Origin: Nostoc commune NIES-4072
Lineage (GTDB): Bacteria > Cyanobacteriota > Cyanobacteriia > Cyanobacteriales > Nostocaceae
Length of the DNA: 64,000 bases
Direction of reading: 5' to 3'
Assembly: GCF_003113895.1 (NCBI RefSeq)
Contig: NZ_BDUD01000002.1
Location: 248,001 to 312,000, forward strand
How positions within the stretch are numbered: position 1 is the stretch's first letter; every line of letters starts with the position of its first letter. Shown here in pieces: positions 35,219 through 44,202 of this stretch. The translations under genes were made by a program, and so were the position numbers. The notes below the pieces were generated by a model. That model ran no database searches. It saw nothing but the letters and a program-made list of their open reading frames with translations, and had not been told where the DNA came from.

Positions 35219-35623
35219 ATGACAAACGCTTTTCCGCCGGAAGATATCAGTGCAAGGTTTGATAATATTGATACTCGTCTAGAAGAGATCGGTGACGAAC
35301 TGGATTTACTGAGGACAGTACAAAATGCTAACAGGCGGGAAACAAGGGGTAACTCCCAAACCATTGCAAGATTAGAGCGTACTATTAGAGAATTGGCTGA
35401 CATTGCGCGTCTCCATCAGGAAGGATTACGTGCTGCTCAAAGAGATGCTGAACGTGACCGCCAAGCCATAAGGGAAGTTGAACTTCAAGCTGACCGCGAT
35501 CGAGAAGTATTGTTGGCTTCTCTATTCCAAGCAGAGCGCGATCGCCTTGCTTTTCAAGAGGAAATCCGCAGAATTTGGGAGTATTTACGTGACCGAAATG
35601 GCGGAAGTAGTACGCCGAATTAA
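35219..35623 (+). CDS. Coiled-coil hypothetical protein
   Basis: A 134-residue, strongly charged helix protein (IDTRLEEIGDELDLLRTVQN; TIARLERTIRELADIARLHQ; RDREVLLASLFQAERDRLAF), probably one long coiled coil. The ribosome binding site GGAGGG precedes the ATG. Family common on cyanobacterial accessory DNA, function unknown. Its 3' end converges with dnaB, 15 bases apart. Confidence 0.7.
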   Translation: MTNAFPPEDISARFDNIDTRLEEIGDELDLLRTVQNANRRETRGNSQTIARLERTIRELADIARLHQEGLRAAQRDAERDRQAIREVELQADRDREVLLASLFQAERDRLAFQEEIRRIWEYLRDRNGGSSTPN

Positions 35624-35638
35624 TTAACTCCATCCCGT

Positions 35639-36994
35639 TTACCTCGCCAAGTTCAAAAATTTCGATGTAGATAAATCGCACAACATCGTTGCAGTGCCGA
35701 GCTTACCGTAAAGGCGGTTTTTCTCAACAATCAACTCGATAGTGCGATCACTGGGGTCTTTCGTATACACGGCATCCCGGTAAAGCATAATTAACTGGTC
35801 GCAAACCTCAAAGATTTCGCCAGAATTACGTAACAGATGACGATTAGGGCGTTTATCAGCCGTTGTTTGATTGCCCCGATTGATTTGACAGCCCAAGAAA
35901 ACAGGGATTTTGTGAGACTTGGCAATATCCCGAATCTGGCGGGTAATCTTGCCGACTTCAAAAGCCATATTTCCACCGGACTCCAGAGGAATCTGCTGCA
36001 AGTAATCAATAAACACAGCACCAATAGAACCACCAAATTCGGCAATAGCACGGCGCACAGCAGAAGCAATCATTGTGGTTGTAGGGGAAGAATGCTCATA
36101 GATTTTCCAAGGAAGTTCCACCATCTGTCCTATACCTTGTGCTATTTGCTCCCAATAGCATTGAGTATTGGTTTGAATCATAGAAGCATCTACGCCTGTG
36201 ATTCGTGCCAGCATTCGGGCATTGAGTTGATTCTTATCCATTTCTGGAGTTACGTACAGAACTGGTTTTCCAAGTTTGGTCATGATTTCGTAAGCGTAAG
36301 AAATCATGAAGTGAGTTTTGCCCATGTGGGATTCAGCAGCCACTACAACTAAGCTGCTGGGGTAAATCCCCCCGGTGATATTTTCTAAGTCGTACCAACT
36401 AACTTTGTCGCCTGCCATATTCCCCATCTCCAGCTTTTGAAAAAGTTCAATGCCCATGTCTTGTGCTGAGAAAACCTTGCAACGTTCATCGCTTTGATTT
36501 TGGGTAACGCCAAAAACTTTCGCCTCAGCTTCCCCAAGGACAAGTGGTAGTTCAGTTTGCGTCTCATAACCGAGTTGGACAATTTCATTGCCCACTTTGA
36601 TTAACTGCCGCCGTCGATATTTTTCCATCACCAGATCAGCCAAAGCATCAATGTTAACGGCGGATACAGTGCGGTCTACTAAAGTCGCTAACTTATTCCT
36701 GCCACCAACGCGATTGAGCAGATTGTGGTCAGCCAACCAAGCGGTGACAGAAAGCAAATCTGTGGGTTGGTATGTAGCATGAAGTTGGACTGCGGCTTGA
36801 TAAATATATGAGTGAGCGCTGATGTAAAAGGCTTCAATGCTCAAGCGATCGCTGACTCTAGTCATTGCTTCTGGGTCAAGCATAATCCCGCCCAAAATCG
36901 CTTCTTCAGCTTCGATATTTTGTGGAGGCAAGTTGTCAAATGACCTGTCAGGGTGAAAAGAAACTACGTTGTCTTGATTGCTATACTGAGTCAT
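35639..36994 (-). CDS. dnaB: Replicative DNA helicase DnaB (accessory copy)
   Basis: The 451-residue protein has the DnaB N-terminal domain (LPPQNIEAEEAILGGIMLDP) and RecA-like helicase core: Walker A VVAAESHMGKTHFM (the usual ARPSMGKT is altered to AESHMGKT), Walker B GAVFIDYLQQI, and later PVFLGCQINR and LIVEKNRLYG. It unwinds DNA ahead of a replication fork. Its ATG overlaps the stop of the preceding gene (ATGA), giving a replication operon. The variant P-loop and phage-like neighbours suggest a plasmid or phage-derived copy. Confidence 0.92.
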   Translation of the reverse strand: MTQYSNQDNVVSFHPDRSFDNLPPQNIEAEEAILGGIMLDPEAMTRVSDRLSIEAFYISAHSYIYQAAVQLHATYQPTDLLSVTAWLADHNLLNRVGGRNKLATLVDRTVSAVNIDALADLVMEKYRRRQLIKVGNEIVQLGYETQTELPLVLGEAEAKVFGVTQNQSDERCKVFSAQDMGIELFQKLEMGNMAGDKVSWYDLENITGGIYPSSLVVVAAESHMGKTHFMISYAYEIMTKLGKPVLYVTPEMDKNQLNARMLARITGVDASMIQTNTQCYWEQIAQGIGQMVELPWKIYEHSSPTTTMIASAVRRAIAEFGGSIGAVFIDYLQQIPLESGGNMAFEVGKITRQIRDIAKSHKIPVFLGCQINRGNQTTADKRPNRHLLRNSGEIFEVCDQLIMLYRDAVYTKDPSDRTIELIVEKNRLYGKLGTATMLCDLSTSKFLNLAR

Positions 36995-38457
36995 GCTCTT
37001 AGTGCTAATTTTAACTGTGCTTCAACTTCTCTCAAATTCGTGGAAGATGATCTGGTGTTGCTCGAAACTTTTGCAGAAGAAGCTGCGGCTTGAAGTTTTG
37101 CCTTTAGCTCCAGCATTTGTGGGCTGTGTTGATACTCATTGGATGGAACCCGCTTTGATTGCTCTTGCTGACGGCGCATTTGGTCTTGTGCCAATGCATC
37201 TTCGAGCGAACTGTTAGTGGTGTTTTTTACTCTTTGAGCCAAAGCAGTGCGCTGTTGAGGTAGGGGCTGTTTTTCTGTTTGCAATGCTTGGTTATAGCGC
37301 TGCATCAGGTTCGTCCACCCACCCTTGGTTTTCTCCCAGGTGTTCATTACAGCGATCGCGTGAGTAATTTCGAGTTGTGCTGAGAGTTTAGACTTAGTGG
37401 CTAATTCAGCAGCCAGGAAGTCCACGACTACCGGGTTGAAATTCTGGTAGCGATTATTCAGCTTTCGCTCTCCACTGTGCCAAGGTAAAACCCAGCGATT
37501 CCACTTGATTTTTTCTCTGACAACCAATGGCAGAAAATCATCAGCAAAAGCAGTCGGGTCTGTGATCCAGGCATCAATCAGTTCTTTCACGTTCTGCGCT
37601 GTCTTGTAGGGACAGGCTAGCTGCGGTTTATTCGCTTGTTCGGATTTGTCGAACGACCCTGCCGCAATAGTTGACCCTCTTGAGGGGTTATCGGTTTGTT
37701 GCAAAGACTCGGATTTTTTTGACAACGAAGTGGGTTGTTGTAGGGTTGGTTCTTCTGGAGTTGGTTTTTCAAGTTCAATTTCTTTCGTTGTTAAATCAAG
37801 TTCTTCTTTTTCACACACACATTCTTGGGTGGGGGACGCGGGTGGCGAAGCCAGGGGCGCATTGTGTGTAATCTCTGAAGTAATCTTTGAAGTAATCTCT
37901 GTATCTATTAGATCATTTTCACCTTTTCGGCAATTGGAATTTAACCTTTTCGGCAATTCCATTTTCACTTTTTCGGCAATTCCATTTTCACCTTTTCGGA
38001 AATTCACCTTTTCGTCAGAACCAGAAGCTACTTGTGTTTTGATATGTTCAGGAGCTAATGATGGAGTTTGAACTACAAGATTTAGTAGTTCAAGAAAATT
38101 CTCCCAGTCGATTCGGATATGTTTAGTTGGACTATTACCAAATTTGTAAAGCGCAGTCACAATTAGTTTTTTGGACTCTAATAACTTGATAGCTGTATCA
38201 AATTGCTTGGGTGTAATTCTGCACTCTTTCCACCAATCATCACGTTTTTTAGCCAGCCACTTGTGCCCCTCACGTTCAATTCTGAGTCTGGGTTGCCCTT
38301 CATGATCCGGTAAATGCCAGTAGATGATCTGACTAAGTAAAATTCCAGCGATTAAGTCACCACCAGCCACATCTACATAACAACGTTTGACTTCTATCGT
38401 GTCCCTAGAACGCGATTCCCAGGCTAGAAAACTGTTTTGGTCAGAGAGCCAATTCAT
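36991..38457 (-). CDS. Putative plasmid/phage replication protein (DnaD-like layout)
   Basis: I place the start at the ATG 38457 (MNWLSDQNSFLAWESRSRDT), which follows GAAAGGAGG. The N-terminal 130 residues resemble the winged-helix domain of phage replication-initiation proteins (LLSQIIYWHLPDHEGQPR; WLAKKRDDWWKECRITPKQF). A disordered low-complexity middle follows (EKPTPEEPTLQQPTSLSKKS), then a helical C-terminal part (DAWITDPTAFADDFLPLVVR). It overlaps dnaB by four bases, so it is probably the loader or initiator partner. Confidence 0.72.
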   Translation of the reverse strand: MNWLSDQNSFLAWESRSRDTIEVKRCYVDVAGGDLIAGILLSQIIYWHLPDHEGQPRLRIEREGHKWLAKKRDDWWKECRITPKQFDTAIKLLESKKLIVTALYKFGNSPTKHIRIDWENFLELLNLVVQTPSLAPEHIKTQVASGSDEKVNFRKGENGIAEKVKMELPKRLNSNCRKGENDLIDTEITSKITSEITHNAPLASPPASPTQECVCEKEELDLTTKEIELEKPTPEEPTLQQPTSLSKKSESLQQTDNPSRGSTIAAGSFDKSEQANKPQLACPYKTAQNVKELIDAWITDPTAFADDFLPLVVREKIKWNRWVLPWHSGERKLNNRYQNFNPVVVDFLAAELATKSKLSAQLEITHAIAVMNTWEKTKGGWTNLMQRYNQALQTEKQPLPQQRTALAQRVKNTTNSSLEDALAQDQMRRQQEQSKRVPSNEYQHSPQMLELKAKLQAAASSAKVSSNTRSSSTNLREVEAQLKLALRA

Positions 38458-38567
38458 CTTTCTAGACCTCCTTTCATCATGTTTTCTGCTAGAATCATGG
38501 TTATATTCTCCATTCCTCAAAAATTGTGAGTTTATTCTTCCCCCGCACTACAGGCAGGGGTTTTGCT

Positions 38568-39374
38568 TTAGCCACATATAGACAAAGGCAATTCTCTAAC
38601 TTGCAGATGAAGGGGAAACTCTTCAATATCTCCCCCTTTCTTGTTGCGGGTTTTAAATTGCTGCCCCCCAAATTTCGCATTCGCCCCCAACTGCTTCACA
38701 AATACGGGTGTTTTCGATTGTTGGCATTGTTGGACAATTGAATTAATCCATTCAATGTGGCATGGTCTGGAATTTGGGCCAGATTCACCACCAACAATTA
38801 CTAACTGAACATCATTCAAGTATTGAGTGATATCGCCCAAATCTTCTAGCAATGGTTCAACTGACCAGAACCGAATTAAAGCCGGAATTTTAGTAAGAAA
38901 TTGACTACGTTCTTCTAAAGTGCGGCGATTCTCAATCGAAGTTCCTGGCCAAATATTTAAAGGTAACTTGTCTAGTCCATGACAAGAAAGCCATTCATCC
39001 ATAGATGACAGCATAATTTCTGGGCGTTTGGTGAGAATCTGAAATATTTGATTGGGAGCAACGAACATTCCATCTAACATTTCATGTTGCCAAGAACGTG
39101 GAATCCATTCACCAAAAACATCAGTCATTGAAGAAACGAAATGCTTTTTAGGTTTCCTTTGGAACCTCCATTTCCGAATAGCTTCTGTATCTAACACTAG
39201 CTCTGGTGGTTGCCCAGAGTAGGGTTGCTTATTCCCACCAAAAAAAGAATTTTGATTTAGCTTTTCGCTATAGCAATTTTTACACCCATCAGATATTTTT
39301 TGACACCACCAACCGCCTCGCTTGGCACGGATGATATTATCTGTTAAGTCTGCCCATTCTATATTTGTTGGCAT
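38568..39374 (-). CDS. Gp37/Gp68-type (DUF5131) phage protein
   Basis: The 268-residue protein has the family opening IEWADLTDNIIRAKRGGWWC, cysteines CQKISDGCKNCYSE that probably hold a metal or Fe-S cluster, VSSMTDVFGEWIP, NIWPGTSIENRRTLEERSQF, and WSVEPLLEDLG / VIVGGESGPNSRPCH. These are diagnostic of the phage Gp37Gp68/DUF5131 family, radical-SAM-related in fold. Biochemical role unknown. Complete; part of the phage-like module. Confidence 0.85.
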   Translation of the reverse strand: MPTNIEWADLTDNIIRAKRGGWWCQKISDGCKNCYSEKLNQNSFFGGNKQPYSGQPPELVLDTEAIRKWRFQRKPKKHFVSSMTDVFGEWIPRSWQHEMLDGMFVAPNQIFQILTKRPEIMLSSMDEWLSCHGLDKLPLNIWPGTSIENRRTLEERSQFLTKIPALIRFWSVEPLLEDLGDITQYLNDVQLVIVGGESGPNSRPCHIEWINSIVQQCQQSKTPVFVKQLGANAKFGGQQFKTRNKKGGDIEEFPLHLQVRELPLSICG

Positions 39375-39415
39375 GATTACTTTTCTCTCATTAACTTGAA
39401 ATTGAACAGTTGAGT

Positions 39416-40372
39416 ATGACTAATAAAACACCTCAAACGGAATATGATTCCCCGTGGAAGCAGATGTTGCAGTTGTATTTTGAAGACTTCATGCAATTCT
39501 TTTTTCCTCAAGCCCATGCTCAAATTGATTGGAGTAGAGGTTTTGAGTTTCTAGACCAAGAGTTACAGCAAGTAGTTCGTGATGCTGAATTAGGAAAACG
39601 ACTAATTGATAAATTGGTGAAAATCTATCGCATTGGGGGCGAAGAATCTTGGCTGTTGATTCATATAGAAATCCAAAGTCAAGAGGAAACCGATTTTCCT
39701 AAACGGATGTTTGTCTACAACTATCGAATTTTTGACCGTTACGATCGCTCTGTTGCATCATGCGCGATACTGGGGGATGACAACATCAACTGGCGACCAT
39801 CGCAGTTTGGGTACGATTTGTTTGGTTGTACGGTTGATTTTCAGTTTCCTGTAATCAAGCTGCTAGACTATAAACAAAGGTTGTCGGAGCTAGAAGCCAG
39901 TCGTAACCCCTTTGCTACAGTGGTAATGGCTCATTTGGCAGCAGTGCAAACCCGCAGTAATAGGTCGCAAAGGAAACAATCAAAACTGAATTTAGTACGT
40001 CGGTTGTATGAGCAAGGGTTTGAACGCGAGGCTGTTGTTAACCTTTTGGCTTTTATTGATTGGATGCTAACGTTACCATTGGATTTAGAACTAGAGTTTA
40101 AAAGAGAAGTCGAACAATTGGAGGCACAACTGCGTATGCAGTACGTTACTAGTTTTGAGAGAATTGCTCGAATAGAATCTTTATTAAAAGGCATAGCTTT
40201 GGGATTAAAACTCAAATTTGGAACACCTGGACAAAACTTATTGCCTGAAATTGAGCTTCTTGAAGATTTCAGATTGCTGGAATCAATCTTGGCAGCAATA
40301 GAAACAGCAGATACTGTGGATGAATTGCGTTCTATTTATCAGACAGCAGATGACACACCGTCAGAAAATTAG
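39416..40372 (+). CDS. Rpn/PD-(D/E)XK nuclease-family protein (transposase-like)
   Basis: I choose the ATG at 39416 (MTNKTPQTEYDSPWKQMLQL) over the TTG two codons upstream. The 318-residue protein belongs to a large cyanobacterial family annotated as Rpn-like recombination-promoting nuclease: YFEDFMQFFFPQAHAQIDWS at the start, then the nuclease-like LLIHIEIQSQEE motif, and a helical C-terminus (LRSIYQTADDT). It is the only plus-strand gene in a minus-strand module, as expected of an inserted gene. Confidence 0.8.
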   Translation: MTNKTPQTEYDSPWKQMLQLYFEDFMQFFFPQAHAQIDWSRGFEFLDQELQQVVRDAELGKRLIDKLVKIYRIGGEESWLLIHIEIQSQEETDFPKRMFVYNYRIFDRYDRSVASCAILGDDNINWRPSQFGYDLFGCTVDFQFPVIKLLDYKQRLSELEASRNPFATVVMAHLAAVQTRSNRSQRKQSKLNLVRRLYEQGFEREAVVNLLAFIDWMLTLPLDLELEFKREVEQLEAQLRMQYVTSFERIARIESLLKGIALGLKLKFGTPGQNLLPEIELLEDFRLLESILAAIETADTVDELRSIYQTADDTPSEN

Positions 40373-40432
40373 AATTGTTTGATATTTGATTTTCAAGGTT
40401 CAGCAAGTTTTGAGTGCCGAAATTAGCGTTAA

Positions 40433-41038
40433 TTAAGCACTCAATGAAGTATCGTTATCAATTTCTGCATTAAGCTGATCAAACAGATCCGCCTGATCAC
40501 CCCAACAATCCCAGCCAACTCTAGACGAACGTGCGAACATCTCCAGCTTGGTCATATCAGGACACAGCTTTTCTACAAGTTCAAAAAACTGTTCGGGCTT
40601 ACGTGAATGCTCACGACGGGGTGAGTGTAAAATGCTTGACTGGTTTGTGAGTGTCCGTCCAGCAAAAGCCTTCACATTCCCACGAACAGCCAAAGCGCAA
40701 TGTTCAGTCGAATTCCGCAACCAATGACCGACACCTAGATGTGTTTTAGTGTTATCCTTGGTAACTTTTTCCCAAGTCAAAATAGTCTTGAGTTCAAATC
40801 CCCATGTTTGCAAGCATTGAGCTGCTTCGATCATGTGATTGTTGGTGAACCAAAGCCAAAGAACTGACCCCCTGCGATCGCTTAAGTCTGGAACAGGTAA
40901 TGACAGTATTTCTTGTATGTGCATTGGCTTGTAGTTAATGCGGTTTCGGTGAGTTTTATCCTGATTTCTCAGCCGATAGAACCAGGGAGGGTCAATCACG
41001 ATGCACTGGTATTGACCTTCTAATGTTGTTAGTCTCAT
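40433..41038 (-). CDS. MT-A70-family adenine methyltransferase
   Basis: The 201-residue protein has the catalytic DPPW motif (CIVIDPPWFYRL), the SAM-binding partner segment SVLWLWFTNNHMIEAA, and PRREHSRKPEQFFELVEKLC with LEMFARSSRVGWDCWG. These are typical of phage/plasmid MT-A70 enzymes that put N6-methyl on DNA adenine. A good AGGAG precedes the ATG. Last gene of a four-gene minus-strand operon. No cognate restriction enzyme is next to it. Confidence 0.88.
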   Translation of the reverse strand: MRLTTLEGQYQCIVIDPPWFYRLRNQDKTHRNRINYKPMHIQEILSLPVPDLSDRRGSVLWLWFTNNHMIEAAQCLQTWGFELKTILTWEKVTKDNTKTHLGVGHWLRNSTEHCALAVRGNVKAFAGRTLTNQSSILHSPRREHSRKPEQFFELVEKLCPDMTKLEMFARSSRVGWDCWGDQADLFDQLNAEIDNDTSLSA

Positions 41039-41056
41039 ATTTAACTCCTGTTATTT

Positions 41057-41515
41057 TCAAACTTGTTCTGGAAATTCAATGTGGCTTAAAGTCTGAAGTT
41101 CAACAGCTAATCCACTTAAGAAATTTTGGAGTTCGACTGTTGCCAATTCTTTGGATATCTCTTTTTCTGACGTATAAATAAGTTGCTTGTGATGCCCAAA
41201 GTAAACTTCTGTACGAGTCAAGTTTTGCTCTGTGTCAGTTAACAGAGTCAAAGTAAATCTTCCAAGTTTGCAAAAGTAATAAGGACGCTTTGAACTCCAA
41301 GGCTTTCCAGGTTGCCAAGTGATTTGAGGTTTTTTACCAATGTGAACGCTGATAGATTCAAAATCAACGTGGAAAATGTTCATTAAGGCAAGCATTTCGC
41401 CACTGTTGTAATGATCTACAACGTGCTGTCTAATGCCTAATTCTGCTAAACCTTCAGGAATATCAATGTGAGCTTCAGATGAGATTTTTTCAACTACTGT
41501 GACTATGGCTTTCAT
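41057..41515 (-). CDS. Hypothetical protein
   Basis: The start is the ATG at 41515 (MKAIVTVVEKISSEAHIDIP), with AGGAGAT upstream; the longer frame begins in the previous gene. The 152-residue protein looks alpha/beta (YYFCKLGRFTLTLLTDTEQN; VYFGHHKQLIYTSEKE). Family not recognised. It sits between the VVA0879-like and methyltransferase genes. Confidence 0.65.
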   Translation of the reverse strand: MKAIVTVVEKISSEAHIDIPEGLAELGIRQHVVDHYNSGEMLALMNIFHVDFESISVHIGKKPQITWQPGKPWSSKRPYYFCKLGRFTLTLLTDTEQNLTRTEVYFGHHKQLIYTSEKEISKELATVELQNFLSGLAVELQTLSHIEFPEQV

Positions 41516-41525
41516 ATCTCCTGCC

Positions 41526-41822
41526 TCAAACCCCAAATTCAAAAACTTTAATTCCATCAACATCAACGGGATTAAGGTTAATTAATCCGCCGCCAGCGTA
41601 ATTACAAGGAATCTTGCGCTTATCCTTATCATCGAAAGCTTCTTTACAAACTGGCATCCATCGTCCTACACAAGAAAATCCTGCGGCAGAAGATGGAGCG
41701 CCAGCTTTTTTGTAATCTTGGACAGAAGCAATGTGACCGCAACATGGACACTTAAACTTCCATTGCATCTTGTCTTGTCCAAATAGTGTTTCTCCAAGAG
41801 TTAGCCACTGTTCTTTATTCAT
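41526..41822 (-). CDS. VVA0879-family zinc-ribbon protein
   Basis: The 98-residue protein has MNKEQWLTLGETLFGQDKM, a KFKCPCCGH zinc knuckle, and AGGGLINLNPVDVDG near the end. This matches small phage-associated proteins of the VVA0879 type as I recall them. The second cysteine pair may be FSCVGRWMPVC or PCNYAGGG. Function unknown. Confidence 0.7.
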   Translation of the reverse strand: MNKEQWLTLGETLFGQDKMQWKFKCPCCGHIASVQDYKKAGAPSSAAGFSCVGRWMPVCKEAFDDKDKRKIPCNYAGGGLINLNPVDVDGIKVFEFGV

Positions 41823-41824
41823 AT

Positions 41825-42349
41825 TTAATCCTCCTCATCTTCTAATTCTTCGTCTTTATGAAAACTTACCCCAAATAATTCATGAATAAAAGCTCCTACT
41901 TTTTTCCAATCAACTTGGGCTTCAGCTACTTCCGGCATAGGATATTTTTTAGTGATTCTTTTAAAACTAGAAAAATCTTTCCAAGTCCACTCGCCTAACT
42001 TATCTGATTCAGTCTCAGTTAGGTAATTTAGGCTAATAATATAATCTTGTACTCTTTCTTTGATTTGTTCTCTGTCGCCAAATTTCCAAAACTCACCAAA
42101 CCAAGTAATTACTTTTTTTGTGCTGTCTGTTTCTGAAGAGTCTTCCTCCACCTCCTCATCTGAACATTCATCTTCGATGGATTCAAATTCTTGAATAGCA
42201 AAAATAGCCATAGCCACACACGCTCTTTCTGCTGGATGTGTAGCTGATTGCATTCGATATGATTCGGGGACTACATAGCCTTGGATCGCGTAGAATTTCT
42301 TAGCTAGTTTTTCAATGAGTACATCTTTCTGGAAGTAGCCGAGTTCCAT
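41825..42349 (-). CDS. Acidic hypothetical protein
   Basis: The ATG at 42349 (MELGYFQKDVLIEKLAKKFY) follows a GAGGGGA ribosome binding site; the TTG five codons earlier is less likely. The 174-residue protein is strongly acidic in its middle (ECSDEEVEEDSSETDS) and at its end (DEELEDEED). Family not recognised. It is first in the operon with the VVA0879-like, 152-residue and MT-A70 genes. Confidence 0.62.
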   Translation of the reverse strand: MELGYFQKDVLIEKLAKKFYAIQGYVVPESYRMQSATHPAERACVAMAIFAIQEFESIEDECSDEEVEEDSSETDSTKKVITWFGEFWKFGDREQIKERVQDYIISLNYLTETESDKLGEWTWKDFSSFKRITKKYPMPEVAEAQVDWKKVGAFIHELFGVSFHKDEELEDEED

Positions 42350-42458
42350 ATCTTTTCCCCTCAAGGTAAAATTTACCTTTGTTGTAAAAGTCTTAATTCT
42401 TGATTACTTGGCGATCGCTCTGCTTGACCGATGACCGATGACCAATGACCAATGACCA

Positions 42459-42662
42459 TCAAGCAGTAACTACAGCTTTCTTACTAGCGAAAGCCCCCGC
42501 CTGCCTTAGCGCTGCACCAGGGCTAGGGTGAGCGAAGAACTCTTCTATAGCTTTGGTCAACCCAGCCGCAACAGCCGGATCGTGACAAGCGTAGACATAG
42601 ATGGGCTGTTGCACACCGTTAACCAATCGTGTTTCTTGGCGATCGCCTAACTGTGGGTAAAA
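42459..42662 (-). pseudogene. C-terminal gene fragment abutting MITE copy 2
   Basis: About 68 codons (FYPQLGDRQETRLVNGVQQP, YVYACHDPAVAAGLTKAIEE, FFAHPSPGAALRQAGAFASK) end at a normal stop; upstream the frame runs into the MITE (to 42794). The 5' part of the gene is not seen on the far side of the element. Family not recognised. Confidence 0.6.
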
Positions 42663-42811
42663 GGGAGCAACGCGATTTTGTGAGGTGCTAAAATCTGGGA
42701 CGTATATAGCTTGTTTCAGGATGCGATCGCAACTAAAAAACCAGATTTTGTTGAGAATATAGGGGTGTAATTGAGAACTAAACCCCGATCTCACTTTTTC
42801 GCGTTGCTCCC
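42663..42811. mobile_element. MITE family A, copy 2
   Basis: The 149-bp element is identical base for base to copy 1 (9742-9890), in opposite orientation. Unlike copy 1 it has no target duplication (GGGTAAAA versus TGCGCCAAG). On both sides it abuts a gene fragment that lacks its 5' part, so the element marks a recombination or deletion junction. Confidence 0.92.
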
Positions 42812-43653
42812 TGCGCCAAGATGCTTTTACCGAAGAAGCCAGACGCTACGGTATTCCTAACCCCAAAGGGATGTTACTTGTGGGCATTCAGGGAACAGGA
42901 AAATCTCTTTCAGCCAAGACAATTGCCCATGAATGGCGCTTACCGTTATTAAGATTAGATTCTGGGCGTTTATTTGGTGGGATTGTCGGCGAAAGTGAAA
43001 GCCGGGTACGCCAAATGATTCAGTTAACGGAAGCAATGGCACCCTGCGTTTTGTGGATTGATGAAATTGATAAAGCCTTTGGCAATATTACCAGTAGCAT
43101 TGATGGGGATTCGGGGACATCGCGCCGCGTGTTTGGCAGTTTGATTACCTGGATGCAGGAGAAAACCGCCAGCGTGTTTATTGTCGCCACGGCAAATAAT
43201 GTCAAAATATTACCAGCCGAATTGTTGCGAAAAGGAAGATTTGATGAAATTTTCTTTTTGAATCTACCTACAGAAGCCGAACGCCAAGAGATTTTTAAGG
43301 TGCATTTGCAACGGTTACGCCCCAATCGGCTGCGAGAATTTAACTTAGCTTTGTTAGCTAAACAGAGTCTCAATTTTAGCGGTGCGGAAATCGAGCAGGT
43401 AATCGTTGATGCCATGCACCAAGCATTTTCCACGAGAGTTGAGGGACAGCGCCGAGACTTTAATACAGAGGATATTTTACAGGCTGTAGCGCAGACAGTG
43501 CCATTAGCTGCGATCGCACATGAACAAATTGAAGCATTAAAGCAATGGGCAGCACAAGCCGGTGCTAGAACCGCCTCCAATGATGTGCTGTTGGTAGAAG
43601 AATTAAAACAATATTCAACCGAACAAGGAATAGGCCCTTTAGAAGTCGATTAA
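42812..43653 (+). pseudogene. AAA ATPase (Ycf46-like), N-terminally truncated
   Basis: The open frame starts at the MITE edge with LRQDAFTEEARRYGIPNPKG, then Walker A VGIQGTGKSLSAK, Walker B CVLWIDEIDKAFG, an SRH-like segment VATANNVKILPAELLRKGRF, and a normal end. This is the C-terminal AAA half of the FtsH/Ycf46-type proteins of cyanobacteria; about 200 N-terminal residues are gone. An internal ATG at 42871 gives 260 residues but would begin inside the P-loop strand. It is followed by the DUF1257 gene, a usual partner. Confidence 0.8.
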
Positions 43654-43752
43654 AATAGAAAAAATACGTGTTTCCTACGCCTCGTTATTTAATCCAAAAT
43701 CGTTTGACTGAGCGAAGTCGAAGTCCCAAATCTCAAATCCAAAATTGGTATT

Positions 43753-44127
43753 ATGTCTCATTTCACAACTATCAAAGTCCAAATCAAACACGGTGAAATT
43801 CTGCATGAAGTTTTGCAAGAATTAAACTATCAAGTTGAATGCAACACGAATGTACGCGGATATCAAGGCGATACGACTCAAGCCGAGTATGTGATTCGCC
43901 AGAAGAATGGTTATGATTTAGGTTTTCGCCGCAGTGGTGAAAATTACGAAATAGTTGCAGACTTTTGGGGAGCAAAAATTAATCAACAGCAGTTTGTTAA
44001 CTCCATCAGCCAAAAATATGCTCATAAAACCTTGATGGCAACGGTGCAAGAACAAGGCTTTAATGTGGAGGATGAAGAAGTATTAGCAGATGGAACTGTG
44101 CGAGTAGTTGTAGGACGTTGGGTGTAA
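43753..44127 (+). CDS. ycf35: DUF1257 / Ycf35-family protein
   Basis: The 124-residue protein (MSHFTTIKVQIKHGEILHEV; ECNTNVRGYQGD; YDLGFRRSGENYEIVADFWG) matches Ycf35/DUF1257, conserved in cyanobacteria and red-algal plastids and usually encoded next to an AAA ATPase and DUF2997. The function is unknown. Here DUF2997 is found 7 kb away at 51220, with the chaperone genes, which suggests the group was scattered by rearrangement. Confidence 0.88.
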   Translation: MSHFTTIKVQIKHGEILHEVLQELNYQVECNTNVRGYQGDTTQAEYVIRQKNGYDLGFRRSGENYEIVADFWGAKINQQQFVNSISQKYAHKTLMATVQEQGFNVEDEEVLADGTVRVVVGRWV

Positions 44128-44202
44128 ATAAGTGCTTGGGCTGGGCATCTTTCCCAGCCTAGATATTTAACCTCTTGCAAAAGTCCTAATTAGGAATTAG
44201 TA

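Noticed and set aside
37646..38071. 141-codon plus-strand frame inside the DnaD-like gene
   Set aside because: Ser/Phe-rich shadow of the low-complexity linker of the real gene.
42663..42811. A regulatory RNA between divergent genes
   Set aside because: The same 149 bp occur at 9742-9890 inside a coding sequence with a target duplication, so it is a transposable element.
43020..43580. 186-codon minus-strand frame
   Set aside because: Antisense to the AAA ATPase, which has clear Walker motifs.
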